This document shows, piece by piece, positions 1 through 11,058 of a DNA stretch of 64,000 nucleotides (its first letter is position 1; every line of letters begins with the position of its first letter). The notes under the pieces are model-generated. The model saw only the letters and a list, made by a program, of their open reading frames with translations, had not been told where the DNA came from and made no database searches. A program made the translations under genes and the position numbers. This DNA comes from Rhypophila decipiens (Eukaryota; Ascomycota; Sordariomycetes; Sordariales; Naviculisporaceae). The stretch spans positions 105,590 to 169,589 of the forward strand of contig MU858127.1 in assembly GCA_033297075.1 (NCBI GenBank), read 5' to 3'.

Positions 1-326
1 ATGGTGGGCGTTTGTGTACGTGATATGACGGGAGTGAGAGAACCTGCTGCTGTATGGGTTACCAAAGAGATTACGAGTATTTTGTGAGCATCATGAAAAT
101 TGCAAAAAAGACACCTCAATACGCATCTTCATTTGGGCTCACCTCTCAGTTATAACTCAAGGAGGGAGGTGTTGAGGTTGATACGTGGTGGAGATGGGTC
201 GATAAAGTTGAAACAAGACTTCGGATGAGTTTCAACGCCCCTGAGCTTGGACAGGCAAACATACGATGCCACAGCTTTCCTGGCATCACTGATGCTGGTC
301 AGGTACCGCTTGGATCGTGGTCTGCT
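1..326. other. left-edge non-coding stretch
   Basis: No convincing reading frame or RNA gene is visible. The stretch lies downstream of the possible decayed gene on the minus strand. Confidence 0.3.
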
Positions 327-1051
327 CTAATTTTGCAGCATTTCCTGGAGAGACTGATGAAGTGAATCTCGGTACAAACCTTGACATGGCTCCTTGCACT
401 CGCAAATCCATGTCCACTCGTCTCTGGGTTTGAGCTTCAGCACGAAATTGGACCATGTCGATATTCCTACATGATGAACTCAGTATTCCCTGAAGAGAAT
501 ACTGGAAAGCTGTCAAGATGCAAATAGTATGCGTATTATGGTCCGATTCGCATGCATCTCCTGAAACGGAAGTATTACCCATAGCTCGGTCGTGCCGGGC
601 TGGGTAAATCGAGCCTCGGTGGTGAGTCCATGCCATTCCCGAGGATGGCATATTGGGACTCGCACTCATGGCCAATATCCGTATATCGTAAACGTCCAGC
701 AAGCTCGACAAGTCCTGTTGGGTTCTCTCATGTGGGCAGATGCAATGCAAAGAGCTCGCCATCGAGGTCGAGGTGCACCTGCAATACCACTGAGACGAGT
801 GAATATATTGTCCATTTTCTCCAACACCAGGTTCAGGTTACCTTGGAGCTAATATATTCAAGACACTATGATTCGCAAACTCCATCTCGGGTTACGACAA
901 GATCGACAACGACAGGCTTCCATCTGGGGGAAACTGCCATGCTTCCCCGAAGTGTAGTAGTATCGCCGGCCGACATACGGGTATTTACAGACACGGCCAA
1001 AGAGCACAACTGGTTGGGACTTGGCCCGGAGGAGCTCCGGTGAACTTGCAT
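327..1051 (-). pseudogene. possible decayed protein-coding gene
   Basis: This is a tentative minus-strand model. Exon 1 runs 1051-899 from an ATG, followed by a 50-nt putative intron (898-849, with a poor GTCGTA donor) and exon 2 (848-327) ending in TAG. The second exon keeps one frame for 174 codons with protein-like composition, for example LVLEKMDNIFTRLSG near its start and CECKEPCQG near its end. It is interrupted by three TGA codons at 668-666, 515-513 and 482-480. TGG-to-TGA or CGA-to-TGA changes would be compatible with RIP-like C-to-T mutation followed by decay. I recognise no family. Reading frames that look coding by eye are common in such DNA, so this may be chance. Confidence 0.2.
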
Positions 1052-2010
1052 GTTCGGTATCCGTATCCGTAGGGCAAAGCTCCATCATCGGGTAACGCCG
1101 AACCGCTGCGCTATCCTGCCAAGCAATTCGAACGAACTGATCGGCCGAACCCACCTGTGAACTGGTCTTTTTCGAGTCATGAGGAAACCTGGAGGTGTGC
1201 TGAGAATGGGGAACGAGAGAAATGCTCATCGGATATAAACGACAGGGTCACAAGAATAACTGCCTGTCATCTTCTTGTCACAACTGACGGCGCTGATGAC
1301 CAAATAAAAAGGCAACAAGATCAAGCACTGGGTGAGGTTCACGCACAATTCGCGCGGACAAGGGTGAAGGGCGTGGTGGCGTGGCGGCTGCAGGGTCTTG
1401 ACCGAGGCTGAAAATCTCCTGATCTGGAGAACGGCGTCAGACAAGACAGAGCCCCGCAATACCATGGTACATCAGTCTACACAGTATTTGCTCCCAAATT
1501 ATTGTAGCATACTAACAGACTTCGTCAGTTTACCTTTCAAGTATTTTGTTTCACGTCCGTACCGTCACGCCCCGCACTTGCAAGGGGAAACTTTGCCTGC
1601 TGATCAACCTTCAACATCTTGTGTACGCCGTCAATTGCGGCAGTTGCCTCCATCAGTGCCTTGGGAAAATTGGCCACCAGCCAATAATATTCTCTCCATC
1701 GTGGCCGTCTCGAAAGGCCAAGGGTCCAAGTGGAACAGACTCATGCAGCCCGCACAAATATCGCAACCGTTTTTTCTCCGACGTCGTTCGGCTCACCGCG
1801 GTTCCTCCCAAAATAGGCACCGGTGACCAATCACCGGCGACGACTCGGGTGGCTTGGATACGTCACAGATCTACCAACTGTTACTCCTCTTGAGTCTTTT
1901 GTGCGTGTTCCTCCCAAAGAGGATCCCTTCTAGTACAATCCATAAACCTTAGACAATGACCTTATGACAAACTTTGACTTTTCTGCGGCAAGTGACCTGT
2001 GGCCTCTGGC
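1052..2010. other. intergenic region upstream of the metallothionein
   Basis: Short ORFs occur here on both strands, but none has credible composition, splice signals or start context. The word TATCCGTA occurs twice in overlap at 1058-1071. The last ~130 bp should contain the metallothionein promoter. I could not identify a convincing copper-response element by eye. Confidence 0.4.
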
Positions 2011-2018
2011 TATATAAA
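2011..2018 (+). promoter_or_regulatory. TATA box of the metallothionein gene
   Basis: TATATAAA lies 135 nt upstream of the metallothionein ATG. It is followed by a C/T-rich initiator-like stretch and an A/C-rich leader lacking ATG codons. Both are typical of strongly expressed filamentous-fungal genes. Confidence 0.6.
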
Positions 2019-2152
2019 CTCTGACCTGTTCCCTTTTCCTCCCACAACTTCCCATCTCACCATCATCAGCCATCATCACAACATCAAGTCTTCAACCAAC
2101 TCTCAACTTCAACCAACACCAAACCAAAACACAACCAAACCACACCATCAAA

Positions 2153-2294
2153 ATGAAGGGCCCCTGCAACTGCTCCGGCAACTCCTCCAGCTGCACCTGC
2201 GGCTCTAGCTGTTCGTATCCCTTTCTTTCAACAACTGGCATCAGGAATAGCAACTAACTCCCAACCAACAGGCTCTTGCTCCACCTGCAAATAA
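2153..2294 (+). CDS. copper metallothionein, 26 residues, one intron
   Basis: This is a Cys-rich metal-chelating peptide that buffers cytosolic copper and possibly other soft metals. Exon 1 is 2153-2210 and exon 2 is 2272-2294. The 61-nt intron 2211-2271 has a GTTCGT donor, a CTAAC branch site at 2254-2258 and a CAG acceptor. The spliced product has 7 Cys in 26 residues at positions 5, 7, 14, 16, 20, 22 and 25. This is C-x-C-x6-C-x-C-x3-C-x-C-x2-C, ending in Lys. The Neurospora crassa copper metallothionein has the same 7-Cys array with x5 instead of x6 and is also split by an intron. No aromatic residues or His are present, as usual for the family. The ATG is preceded by an A-rich fungal Kozak context and a clear TATA box. 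Unspliced, the gene reads only as a meaningless short frame. A donor at the downstream GTATCC would lose the Cys frame, so GTTCGT is preferred. Confidence 0.87.
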
Positions 2295-3132
2295 ATACAC
2301 AAATTTTTGCAGTGTGTTTTGCACAACGGCACCATGTCACCATTTTCCTAGATACCCCTTGTTCGGTTGCAGTCATTTCACAACATCATCTTTCGACAAT
2401 TCGACATGATTTTCTCAAACAACCATCTCCTTCTTTACGGGTTAACAGCTCTGTTACGGCCGAGTTGATTGATATGGGTTCACGGATGGATGGACGGATG
2501 GATGGATGGTGGACAGCTTTCAGGACTCGCTCCTTTCATACATTATCATAGACACTATCAGTCTTGTTGATACATTTGGAGATGTTGTGGAATTGATTCA
2601 TCTTCTTAAACAAGACTGTCTTCACAACAGAACTTCTCACAGTGAACCTTTGCTCGGTGAACAATTTGTCCATGGTAACGATTAGCGTAGAGGACCTGGT
2701 TGACATGATATAACTGATGGACATGTCTATCCAGAATCACAGATTTAACAGGAAAGCAAGACTCTCCAGGTGGTAGTGCTGGTAGTAATGTATCTCGTAC
2801 ATGCAGTAACACAATATCTCTCCGATGCAGACGTTGGAATACTTTAGAAAGGATCTTTACAGCAAGAACAAGATGGAAAATTATACCGCTACATCCTACT
2901 CTAAACAAATTCCAGCTTTATATGACATGGAAGAGCAACGACGCCGGCTAGAGCCTAGAACGCACCTCTATCCAGGATCTATAATCCATCGCAAGTACTC
3001 ATACACGCCGCCACCTTCCATGATCTTGAACACCTCGCGGTAAAAAGCACCCTCTAGGTGATAATGAGAAACCTCATTGCCAAGGTATACACTTCTCCAA
3101 GTCAATAAACAAGAGGAGGTATACGTCCGCCT
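2295..3132. other. intergenic region between metallothionein and DUF3818-type gene
   Basis: This contains the 3' regions of two convergent genes. A GGAT/GGAC tetranucleotide-like run lies at about 2483-2512. I see no gene or RNA signal. Confidence 0.5.
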
Positions 3133-5720
3133 CTAAACCTCCATCCTCGCAACCAAATCCGCAACAAGCTCCTTGAACGGGCCCCCCAGCGCCTCGACAA
3201 CAATCCTCTCCTCTTCCGGCGGAACCGGCACGCCGCTCTCAACCAGGGCAGTCAGCGCCTCCGGGTCCCAGGCATCCTTGGTCGCGCTGCTGACCGTCTT
3301 GCCCTGCGCCAGCGCGTGCTTCACGTCCTTGCCGCGCCTTGGCTGGCCACCGGGCACGGCTGGGGTGACGACCGTCTCGTCCAGCAACTGCTGCCAGCGT
3401 GAGAGAAACATACCCGGGCCAGAGATACTCGCCGTGATGACGGGCGATGAGAAGATGCCGGAATTGGCTGCCTTGGCCAGCTCAAGGCCCACGGCCGTCG
3501 TGCTCCTGCTGCTTCCTGGGCGACTGCCACGAGATGGTTCTGGAACTTGCAGGCTGCTGTTGGCGAGAGTGTTGCTGCCAGAATCAGTATTGCCATTGGA
3601 TGATCTCTCGGGTTGCGATTGTGGTGGCTGCATATCATCGAGAATATGCTGCATCCGGTCCAGGGAAAGCTCTTCGAGCTGAGCAAGATATATAGCGTGC
3701 GCATCGACAACAGTGAGAACTCGAGCTCGAGTCTCACTAGGCAGCGCCGAGAAGAGGGCTTGAAGATTGCTACTCAACGCCCCAGCCCCACCTCTTCGTT
3801 TTCGCCATCCCGTTATAGAAGGTGTGTCTTCTGTCGGCATGGGGTTGACATCATGAGTACCCTCGGATTGGTCGTTATTGGTCGCTCCTCCAGACTGGAC
3901 TTCCTCCACTGCTGATTCGAAAGAACTAGTGCTGGATGACTCGGCCTGTGGCGGTACGCTTGTCTGTCCTGACGAAACAGTCTTGAACACCTGCTTGCAA
4001 TAGCTGCGATATTGCACCGCGACTTCGGGACACTTGTTCAACATATCGTGAATCAGGTTGTAGACAAGCTGTCGCGCCCTCTCAAGCAGACCGACGTAAT
4101 CCTCTATCGATGGCGCACGAGTCTCAGTCGGCGAATCCTCGGCTTTGAGATTGGAAGTCTGAACATTTGATATCGGGACCGGTTTGGACTTTGGCTTGCT
4201 CGTGTCGATAAAGTCGGTCAGGATGTTTTCCACAGAGCTAACGTGCTCCCGGAGGTCGATTCGCTCGTGGACACTTCGGATAATAGGCTCGAAACTGTTG
4301 ACTACGTCTCGGATCGCCTGTGTGAAATGGTCCGGCTTGTGTCGACAGAGCACCTTGGTGATCTCCTCACGATCACGGACAGCTAGACAAGCAGACAAGT
4401 ACTCGAGGCACTGCGCATGCTGTTCCGTGGTTAATGAATCAGCCCCTCCGTGGAGGATTGCGGATATGATGGACGTGGGTGACTCGAAGCTCCTTGCTCG
4501 CGTCTGATCGTGAAAGCTTCTGGATTTGGCCATGTACTCTTTGATCTTTGCCAAAAGCTCCTTTGGCGGCCCGTCCTTTGCCTTTTCAATGCTGTCGGCG
4601 GTTTTGCGAAACTCTGCGCCATCGGCTGACAAGACGCCAGAGATGATCCTGTCATTTGTTAGTTTTGGTACATGTTACTACGGAACAAAGGTCAAGTTCC
4701 TCATACCATTGTAGTAGGTTCATGCCGTCGTCGGCATTCCTAGTCAATCCGATCCAGTTCGAGATAGAACCCATACTCATCTTGGCCAGCAGCAGCTTTG
4801 TCAGACCGTTCAACATTGTCGCCACGTTGCCGATGCGCAGGACTTGCCTGATGGCCGAGTAAGGAATCAACTTGTGCACCATCTCGATCAACCGGAGCAT
4901 GTATGGCCCCTCTGATGACAGAACCAAAACATGATGCATGAATGTTGCAACACTGGCTCACAGAATTCCACAGTTAGCCATCAGGCTTGACGATGAGTCT
5001 ATGTACCCGAATGGGCAAGAAGTAGGTCGGGGCTCACTGGATAATGACATAGTCGACGGTAGCTAGAACGGCGGGCGGGAGGTCGTCGAGGTTTGAGCTG
5101 GCCGTTGCAGCTTCGAACAAATCGTCGATGAGTGTTCCATAGGTAAGCTCGTGCACCACATCATCCCATGCTCGGGACAAGTCGGACGCCTTGGACTTGT
5201 CATATTCTCCGAATAGGTCTCTCTGCGGCCCTTTTGGGACCCCCCCTAGAACAGCTCGAGACACTGATTCGTGGATGGCCGAGGCGGCAGTCGCGAGGGT
5301 TTTCCTAACACCGAGAACGCCCTTGTCGTAACTTTCAGACAGCTCGGCCTCGCCGAGTTTTGAGAGAATGCCTTGAAAGCGTACATGCCAGAAATCCGAT
5401 GGTAGATCTCGAACGCCCGGCAGTGGCAGAACAATGCTGCGCAGTACTCCTGCTAGCAAAGGAACAGTGGACTTTGGTGCGTATGATGGCGTATTATCGG
5501 GGTTATATTGCAGGGCGAAAGGATACCCATAGCCAGCGATGGTATCGGGGTCCCTGAAGAGTTGCACTTCGTCATAGGTTTCGTAGTGAGTGAGAATATC
5601 AAAGAGGTCATGCAGCTGTGGCGATGTCAGAGTCCTGGCGACCGGTGTAACGATTTCTGCGTGCATCGAAGAGATAGTGGCCCCTCGATGTGAGATGATG
5701 GGATTTTCCAGAGAAGCCAT
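3133..5720 (-). CDS. PXB / DUF3818-type protein, 814 residues
   Basis: Exons on the minus strand are 5720-5038, 4952-4707 and 4648-3133. Introns are 85 nt (GTGAGC donor, GCTAAC branch, CCAG acceptor) and 58 nt (GTATGA donor, ACTAAC branch, ACAG acceptor). The spliced frame is open for 814 codons. The N-terminal part (about residues 25-150, with LHDLFDILTHYETYDEV) resembles the PX-associated domain PXB. The part around residues 185-310 resembles DUF3818, the helical domain that accompanies PX domains in fungal proteins such as yeast Ypr097w. The C-terminal ~450 residues are low-complexity with Ser/Gly/Asn-rich linkers. I see no canonical PX core, so this may be a PX-less paralogue. The family is linked to membranes and lipid handling, but the exact function is unknown. 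The ATG at 5720 is the first in frame. Confidence 0.7.
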
Positions 5721-6451
5721 GAGAGAGTGGGAGATTGACGGTTAAGCTCTGGCAGAACAGAGAAGCTGTGACGTCGGATAACGACCAGATAGCCCGAAAC
5801 TTGCTGTCAAGCTCGCAGCTAGTCGAGATGGCCAACCCTTTGGTCCCGTGTCCGGAAGAATTCGATGGTTGTATCCAGATGTAAGCATGAACTCTGCGGG
5901 CTGGTGTCGCGGTTTGTTCCCTGCAGCAAATCGAGGCCGATTGACGTCAGTGAGCAGGGAACTGCATGAGGGCACCAGCGCATGCCCCGAGCCAGTGGTC
6001 CCGGGAACGAAGTGACCGGTACAGATAATTCTGTATTTCGAGGTAAAAAAGAAAAAGAAAAAAGATATGAACGAGAAACGCAGGAGACGACGTCGACTAG
6101 AGACTGGCTGTGGATAACAACTGGAGGTGGCGGTTAGGGACGAGGCAGGTCATAGGTCTTTAGGTGAGTGAGGTTGGTGATGATGATGAAGCTGATGGTG
6201 TGCCGGCAATGGGCATCGTCGCTTCATGTGGTTGGGCTGGGCACTGGAAGCTGGGCCTGAGATTGAGCCTCTCAAAACATTTGTCAAATTCCGCCTCTTG
6301 CTCCTTCCCAATGAGCCGGGAAAGTTGTTGTCGATCCTTCCTGCCCACGTGCAAATTGGGGGCGACAGAGGTTGGGACGGGATCGAGCTCTAGGGGCTAG
6401 GCGGCCCCATCTAGGCTACCTACAGCACGTCAACCACTGTCTTTCAGCTGA
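5721..6451. other. intergenic region and 5' leader of the DUF3818-type gene
   Basis: This contains the upstream region of the minus-strand gene, including a purine-rich A tract near 6045-6065. Short ORFs lack support. Confidence 0.4.
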
Positions 6452-6546
6452 GGAAGCTTCCATGGCAGCCATCTTCAGCATGCCTTGAACTCTTGGCACC
6501 CAAACTTCTCCATGTCAACCTGGGACACAACATCGAAGTTGCTGTT
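6452..6546. repeat. 95-bp segment, copy 1 of the duplication flanking the gap
   Basis: The segment begins GGAAGCTTCCATGGCAGCC and ends AACATCGAAGTTGCTGTT. It is matched by an equally long, error-rich copy at 6651-6745 on the other side of a 10-N gap. Confidence 0.8.
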
Positions 6547-6565
6547 GGGGGGGGGGGGGGGGGGG

Positions 6566-6634
<69 letters not shown>

Positions 6635-6635
6635 C
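6547..6635. repeat. poly-G tract abutting an assembly gap
   Basis: About 88 almost uninterrupted G residues, with one internal C and a terminal C, run straight into the N block. Apparent glycine- or proline-rich ORFs across it are meaningless. The length cannot be trusted. Confidence 0.8.
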
Positions 6636-6645
6636 NNNNNNNNNN
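6636..6645. other. assembly gap (10 N)
   Basis: Ten N residues form a placeholder gap between the two 95-bp copies. Confidence 0.99.
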
Positions 6646-6650
6646 GCGGT

Positions 6651-6745
6651 GGAAGCTTCCATGGCAGCCAACTTCCCCATGCCTTTAAAATTTGGCCCCC
6701 CAACTTCCCCATTTCAACCTGGGACACAACATCGAAGTTGCTGTT
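6651..6745. repeat. 95-bp segment, copy 2, with homopolymer-like errors
   Basis: This copy has the same length and ends as 6452-6546. Its internal differences turn mixed bases into runs of C or A, and 20 C residues (6746-6765) plus 5 T residues follow. The pattern suggests low-quality sequence of the same locus rather than a biological duplication. Confidence 0.7.
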
Positions 6746-6770
6746 CCCCCCCCCCCCCCCCCCCCTTTTT

Positions 6771-7690
6771 ACAGCCACGGGTTTTGATTTTCCCCGAGTC
6801 GTTACTTCTACTTCACAATGCTCGGCGATAAAACTAAAACATGAAATCTGGACAAACCGGTCTCAGACGCCAGATACCGTTTCCCAACGGGTGCAACGGT
6901 ATACAGCATGGGCTTTGCCTTGGACGAGACGGGAGCTGTACGGAAGCTTCTCTTTAAACCAAGTGAAGAGGGCTACCGTCAGACCGTCAAAGAGGCCTCT
7001 TCAGATGGGACCAAAACCCGAGCTAATCACGCCAACTTGCATATCACAACATATGCATGCGGTCAAAGACGATTCTGCGGGTGGGCGTCACCCTCGCATC
7101 AAACAGATGGGAGAATCGGCCATGGTCGGACGTGGCTGATCCTACTGTAACAGCACGGAACGGTTGCTCTTCTCACTGTTCTGTCCTTCTGAGTCGGGCA
7201 ACTCTGTCGAGGGCTTCTTCGGTCTTTTCTCTGCTACATGGTACTAAAATCAGCGTCTAGTAACGTCGTCCACCATCTCGAGACTACCATGACTAGCCTC
7301 CATAACCGGGGCAAGCTCGGAATGACGTTTGACGGAGAAGAAGCCGTCTACTCGATCTGCAGCCAAACCTCCGAAAAAAATAAAATTCCAGGCGCTAGAA
7401 TCTCTATGCAACGAGTTTCTCCTACTCGGGTCCGACGGCGCGTTAAACCGTCCTACTAGGCGCCGTTGCTGTGGGTGTCCTGGAGACCCTGCGCAACACC
7501 AGGGCACACCAGAATGGACACTCTCACGCTGAGGGAACAAGATATCGCTGGCTGGTGGTCTCGCTCCCTCTAGCTGGGGGCAGGTGAGTGAGCAGCGGGC
7601 GACGTGAACGCGCTTGATCCAGCCCTAGCGAGTGGCAAGGCAACAAACCCAGGGGGCTGTTGTTGCTGCCCTGAGGACTGAGCCATGTCG
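6771..7690. other. intergenic region upstream of the multicopper oxidase
   Basis: No gene is supported here. ORFs of up to about 130 codons overlap one another in several frames and lack coding character. Confidence 0.4.
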
Positions 7691-7691
7691 T

Positions 7692-7698
7692 TATATAA
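7692..7698 (+). promoter_or_regulatory. TATA box of the multicopper oxidase
   Basis: TATATAA lies 148 nt upstream of the oxidase ATG. It is followed by a C/A-rich leader containing CATCAACATC repeats. Confidence 0.45.
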
Positions 7699-7839
7699 CT
7701 CGGGCATCTGACCGTTTGCTTCAGGCCTCGATTCGAAACATCAACATCAACATCCTCATCATCATCTTCTTCTTCCATCCTGGACAATTTCGATTCGGCA
7801 TTGTCTTGAGCCATCCTACCAAGTCAACCACAGCCCAAC

Positions 7840-9781
7840 ATGCGCAGCATTTTACCCGCCCTCGTCTTGGGGAGCTGGCTTTCGGCCACTGCCCTGGCCA
7901 AGCTGGTGGTCCACGATGGCTCCTTTACGCCAGATCAGGTGCTCAGAGTCACGATAGGCCAGATTGACTCGGGCTGCCAAACTCACCAAGATATCGTCGT
8001 CAACGGCACCTCTCCTGGCCCAGTGCTGCATATTCTCCCCGGCGCCACTACTTGGGTCAGAGTGTACAACGACATGGATGACCAGAATCTCACCATGGTG
8101 AGTCCTACACCCTGCCAGTCCCCAAGACGTCTGAATTGAGCCCCTTGACTGACTTGATGTTGCCTTGATGCAGCACTGGCATGGCATCACCCAGCGGCTT
8201 GCCCCCTTTGCCGATGGAACTCCAATGGCGTCACAGTGGCCCATCCCACCTGGCCACTTTTTTGACTACGAGATTGTGACGGACAAAGACGATGCTGGCA
8301 CCTACTATTACCACTCCCACGTCGAGATGCAGGCCATGACCTGTATTGGTGCCCTTGTTGTCGACGACTGTGGCCAAGCCCCCTTCCAGTATGATGACGA
8401 ACGCATCCTCATGTTCGGGGATTGGTTCGACAGCTCGTCACATTCTATGGCCAGCCAAGCGGGCGGCGCTCCTTTTCAGGGGCCGCCGGAGACAGGCGGG
8501 CTCTTGCTCAATGGCCATGGAGTACCAGGAGGGAAAACGGCTGTTGCGGGCAAAGATCACACCAGAGGCAAGCATTCGGCTCCTGGGCAACGTCGCCAAA
8601 CCGAAGACTCCCAGTGCGAGCTTCCTGTGATCGATGTTGATGCCGGAAAAACCTACCGCTTCCGCTTCATCGGTGGCACCAGTCTCTCCTTGGTCGCTGC
8701 CGCCTTTGAGGGCCATGGCAACATGACAGTCATTCAAGTCGACGGTTCCGAGTACAGCCAACCCGTATCGACTGACCATATGCAAGTCGGTGTCGGACAG
8801 AGATTCGATGTCTTGTTCAAGACCAAGACCGCCGAGGAGCTACAGGCCGACGGCAACAGGATGACATACTATGTACAAATGCAGACGCTGGACAGTCCTA
8901 GATCGTTTGTTGGCTATGCTGTCCTCCGCTACTCACAAGATGCCAAAATCCCTGCCGTACCCGCCAACCCCGTTGTCGACATTCCAACAGGAGAAGCCAC
9001 ATGGAACTGGATGGAGTACACTTTGCAGCCTCTCCAACCTGACCAGAGCGACTTTCCTTCGGCCGACGAAGTCACACGGCGGGTCACCATCGACGTCGGC
9101 CTGGTTTCGTTGCCCAATGGGAAGATTGAGTACCAATTCAACAAGCTGTCCTGGTTCGAGTCCACTTACACGTCGCCTCTCCTGGTCGACATCTACCTGC
9201 GTGGAGAGGCAGCCGTGCCCAACTACGAGGCAGCTATCAAGAATGGCGGCTGGGATCCCAACACGCTCGCCTGGCCTGCCAAGATTGGAGAGGTGCTCGA
9301 GATTATCTGGCAAAATACAGGAGCAGAGGCCGACCGCTTCCAGGGCATGGTAGAGTCGCATCCGTTCCACGCGCACAGCAAGCACTTTTACGACCTTGGC
9401 GGCGGCCCTGGAGCATACGATGCTGATGCGAACAATGCCAAGATCTCGCAGCTTGGGTACAAGCCCATCAGGAGAGACACCACGTTGCTGTACTCGTATG
9501 GGCAAAGGACGGGGGCCGGACAAGTGGCTAGCTGGCGGGGCTGGCGTCTTCGGATCACGGACGCTGGTGTTTGGATGGTCCACTGCCATATTCTCACGCA
9601 CATGATGATTGGCATGCAGTCTGTCTGGGTTGTTGGTAACGCGACGCAGATTGAGCAGGTTCCCATGGCGGAGAGTCAGGGTTATCTTACCTACGGCGGC
9701 GATGTCTACGGCAACGAGAACTACAACCCTACCTATTACGAATGGACCAACGAAGCCGCCAAACAGTGCCAGCCCATTTGA
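7840..9781 (+). CDS. secreted multicopper oxidase, fungal L-ascorbate-oxidase type
   Basis: This predicted extracellular blue-copper oxidase couples one-electron oxidation of a small substrate to reduction of O2 to water. Exons are 7840-8097 and 8174-9781; the 76-nt intron has a GTGAGT donor and a GCAG acceptor. The product has 621 residues. Residues 1-20 form a signal peptide ending ATALA. All copper motifs are present: HWHG (His87, His89), HSH (His133, His135), HPxHxH (His482, His485, His487) and HCHxxxHxxxxM (His556, Cys557, His558, His562, Met567 as axial residue). Segments such as VVNGTSPGP, DMDDQNLTMHWHGITQR and DGTPMASQWPIPPGHFFDYE match the fungal ascorbate-oxidase branch rather than classical laccases. 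True substrate specificity cannot be read from the sequence. The intron falls immediately before the first copper motif. Confidence 0.9.
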
Positions 9782-11058
9782 GTAGGAGCTGGGATATCGA
9801 CCGACTGAGAACATGAAAAGACGCCAAAGGGCAACGACGAGCCCTTATTAATCGCAAAAGCATAGCCGGGCACCTAGCATGGGTTGGAGTTTCCAGTTAT
9901 TTAGCATGGCCGGGTGGGAAGCATTGCAAGGGGGATGGACATGGTGTTGGGGAGGTGACTTGTTTCTTTTCTCCGGACATTTTGCCCTTTTTAATTCTTG
10001 GATACCAATATGTATCTAAGCAGCGTGTTCTTGTTCTTTTCTCTTGCTTTTTTGTTTAGATAGAGTACCTAGACCATAATATCCGTAGACTTAATTTCAC
10101 GAATCGCTCTCGCTTCATATGAGACCTTGACAATAGTCTGGTGCATTTAGCTCGTGGGCTCGCGTCTTGTTGCAAATATGAATGATGCCTTTGGAACTAC
10201 CCTCACATGGTAGTCCGCCTCTCGAAGATGTCGAGTCAGATAGCGAGCGGGCTGGTGGTCCAAACAGACGGGCCATGGAAGACGGCCGAATATTAGGGCT
10301 AGTTAGGAGCAGCTGGAGCTTCGACAATGGGATCATGAACGGCACGAATTCAATGTCGGTGAAGGGCATCTGAAGAAAAAAGTCAAGTCATCTCGAGTTT
10401 TGTTGACAGCCTCTTGACCTTGAGAATGACAAATGACATCCAAATTGACAAGCTTTCCTTCCCGCTCCAAGCATAGACTTGCTTTGGCCGCCTTCCTCCC
10501 CGCATCCCACTTTAATTACAGTAAACTTGGCGGCTTAAGCGGTGTTGAGCGGCACAAACCACAAGCGTCGCTCCTTTTCCGGTTTAGTGCCGGCGGGCCA
10601 ACCCCGTCTAATTTTCCACGGCCCGCCAAGACCCATCCAAGATGCCATCCACAGCGACCGCAGGGCAACCGGAAACACTTTGAGTTGAAGGACATTGACA
10701 GGAAGCTTTGATGATTTTCCAACTTTCGAGCCCCCTCCACTCCACCTCTCGTCCACGTTATCGCTCGTTACCTCCCGCCTCCCGCAACTCAAACATATCA
10801 ACGGCGCACTCAATCCGAATTCGTATGCAACACTGCGTTGTTGTTTGTGTTGCCAGGGCTTGATCATTTTCCTTCTAGAGCTGCAAGTGACGTGGTCGTC
10901 TGTGGACCCTCGAACCTCGAAGCAGCCACCCGCAAGACCACAATCGGGGCTTCGTTCTTGTTTGCTAGCTCGACCCCGAACTTGCGATCGCCGTCTCTTT
11001 TTTTTTTTTTCCCCCTCGTCCACCGAATTGCTTGTCGTCAAGTTTGCGAGACGCCATC
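9782..11058. other. intergenic region, multicopper oxidase 3' end to coiled-coil gene
   Basis: No supported gene is present. A T tract at about 11000-11011 lies just upstream of the next ATG, as in many fungal promoters. Confidence 0.5.

Noticed and set aside
6444..6831. Gly- or Pro-rich ORFs across the homopolymer
   Set aside because: They are produced by the poly-G/poly-C tracts and cross an N gap.
9140..9160. B-box-like GGTTCGAGTCC
   Set aside because: It lies inside the multicopper oxidase coding sequence with no tRNA structure around it.
8933..9814. 293-codon minus-strand ORF opposite the multicopper oxidase
   Set aside because: It is an antisense shadow of the copper-oxidase coding sequence, with no domain or start support.
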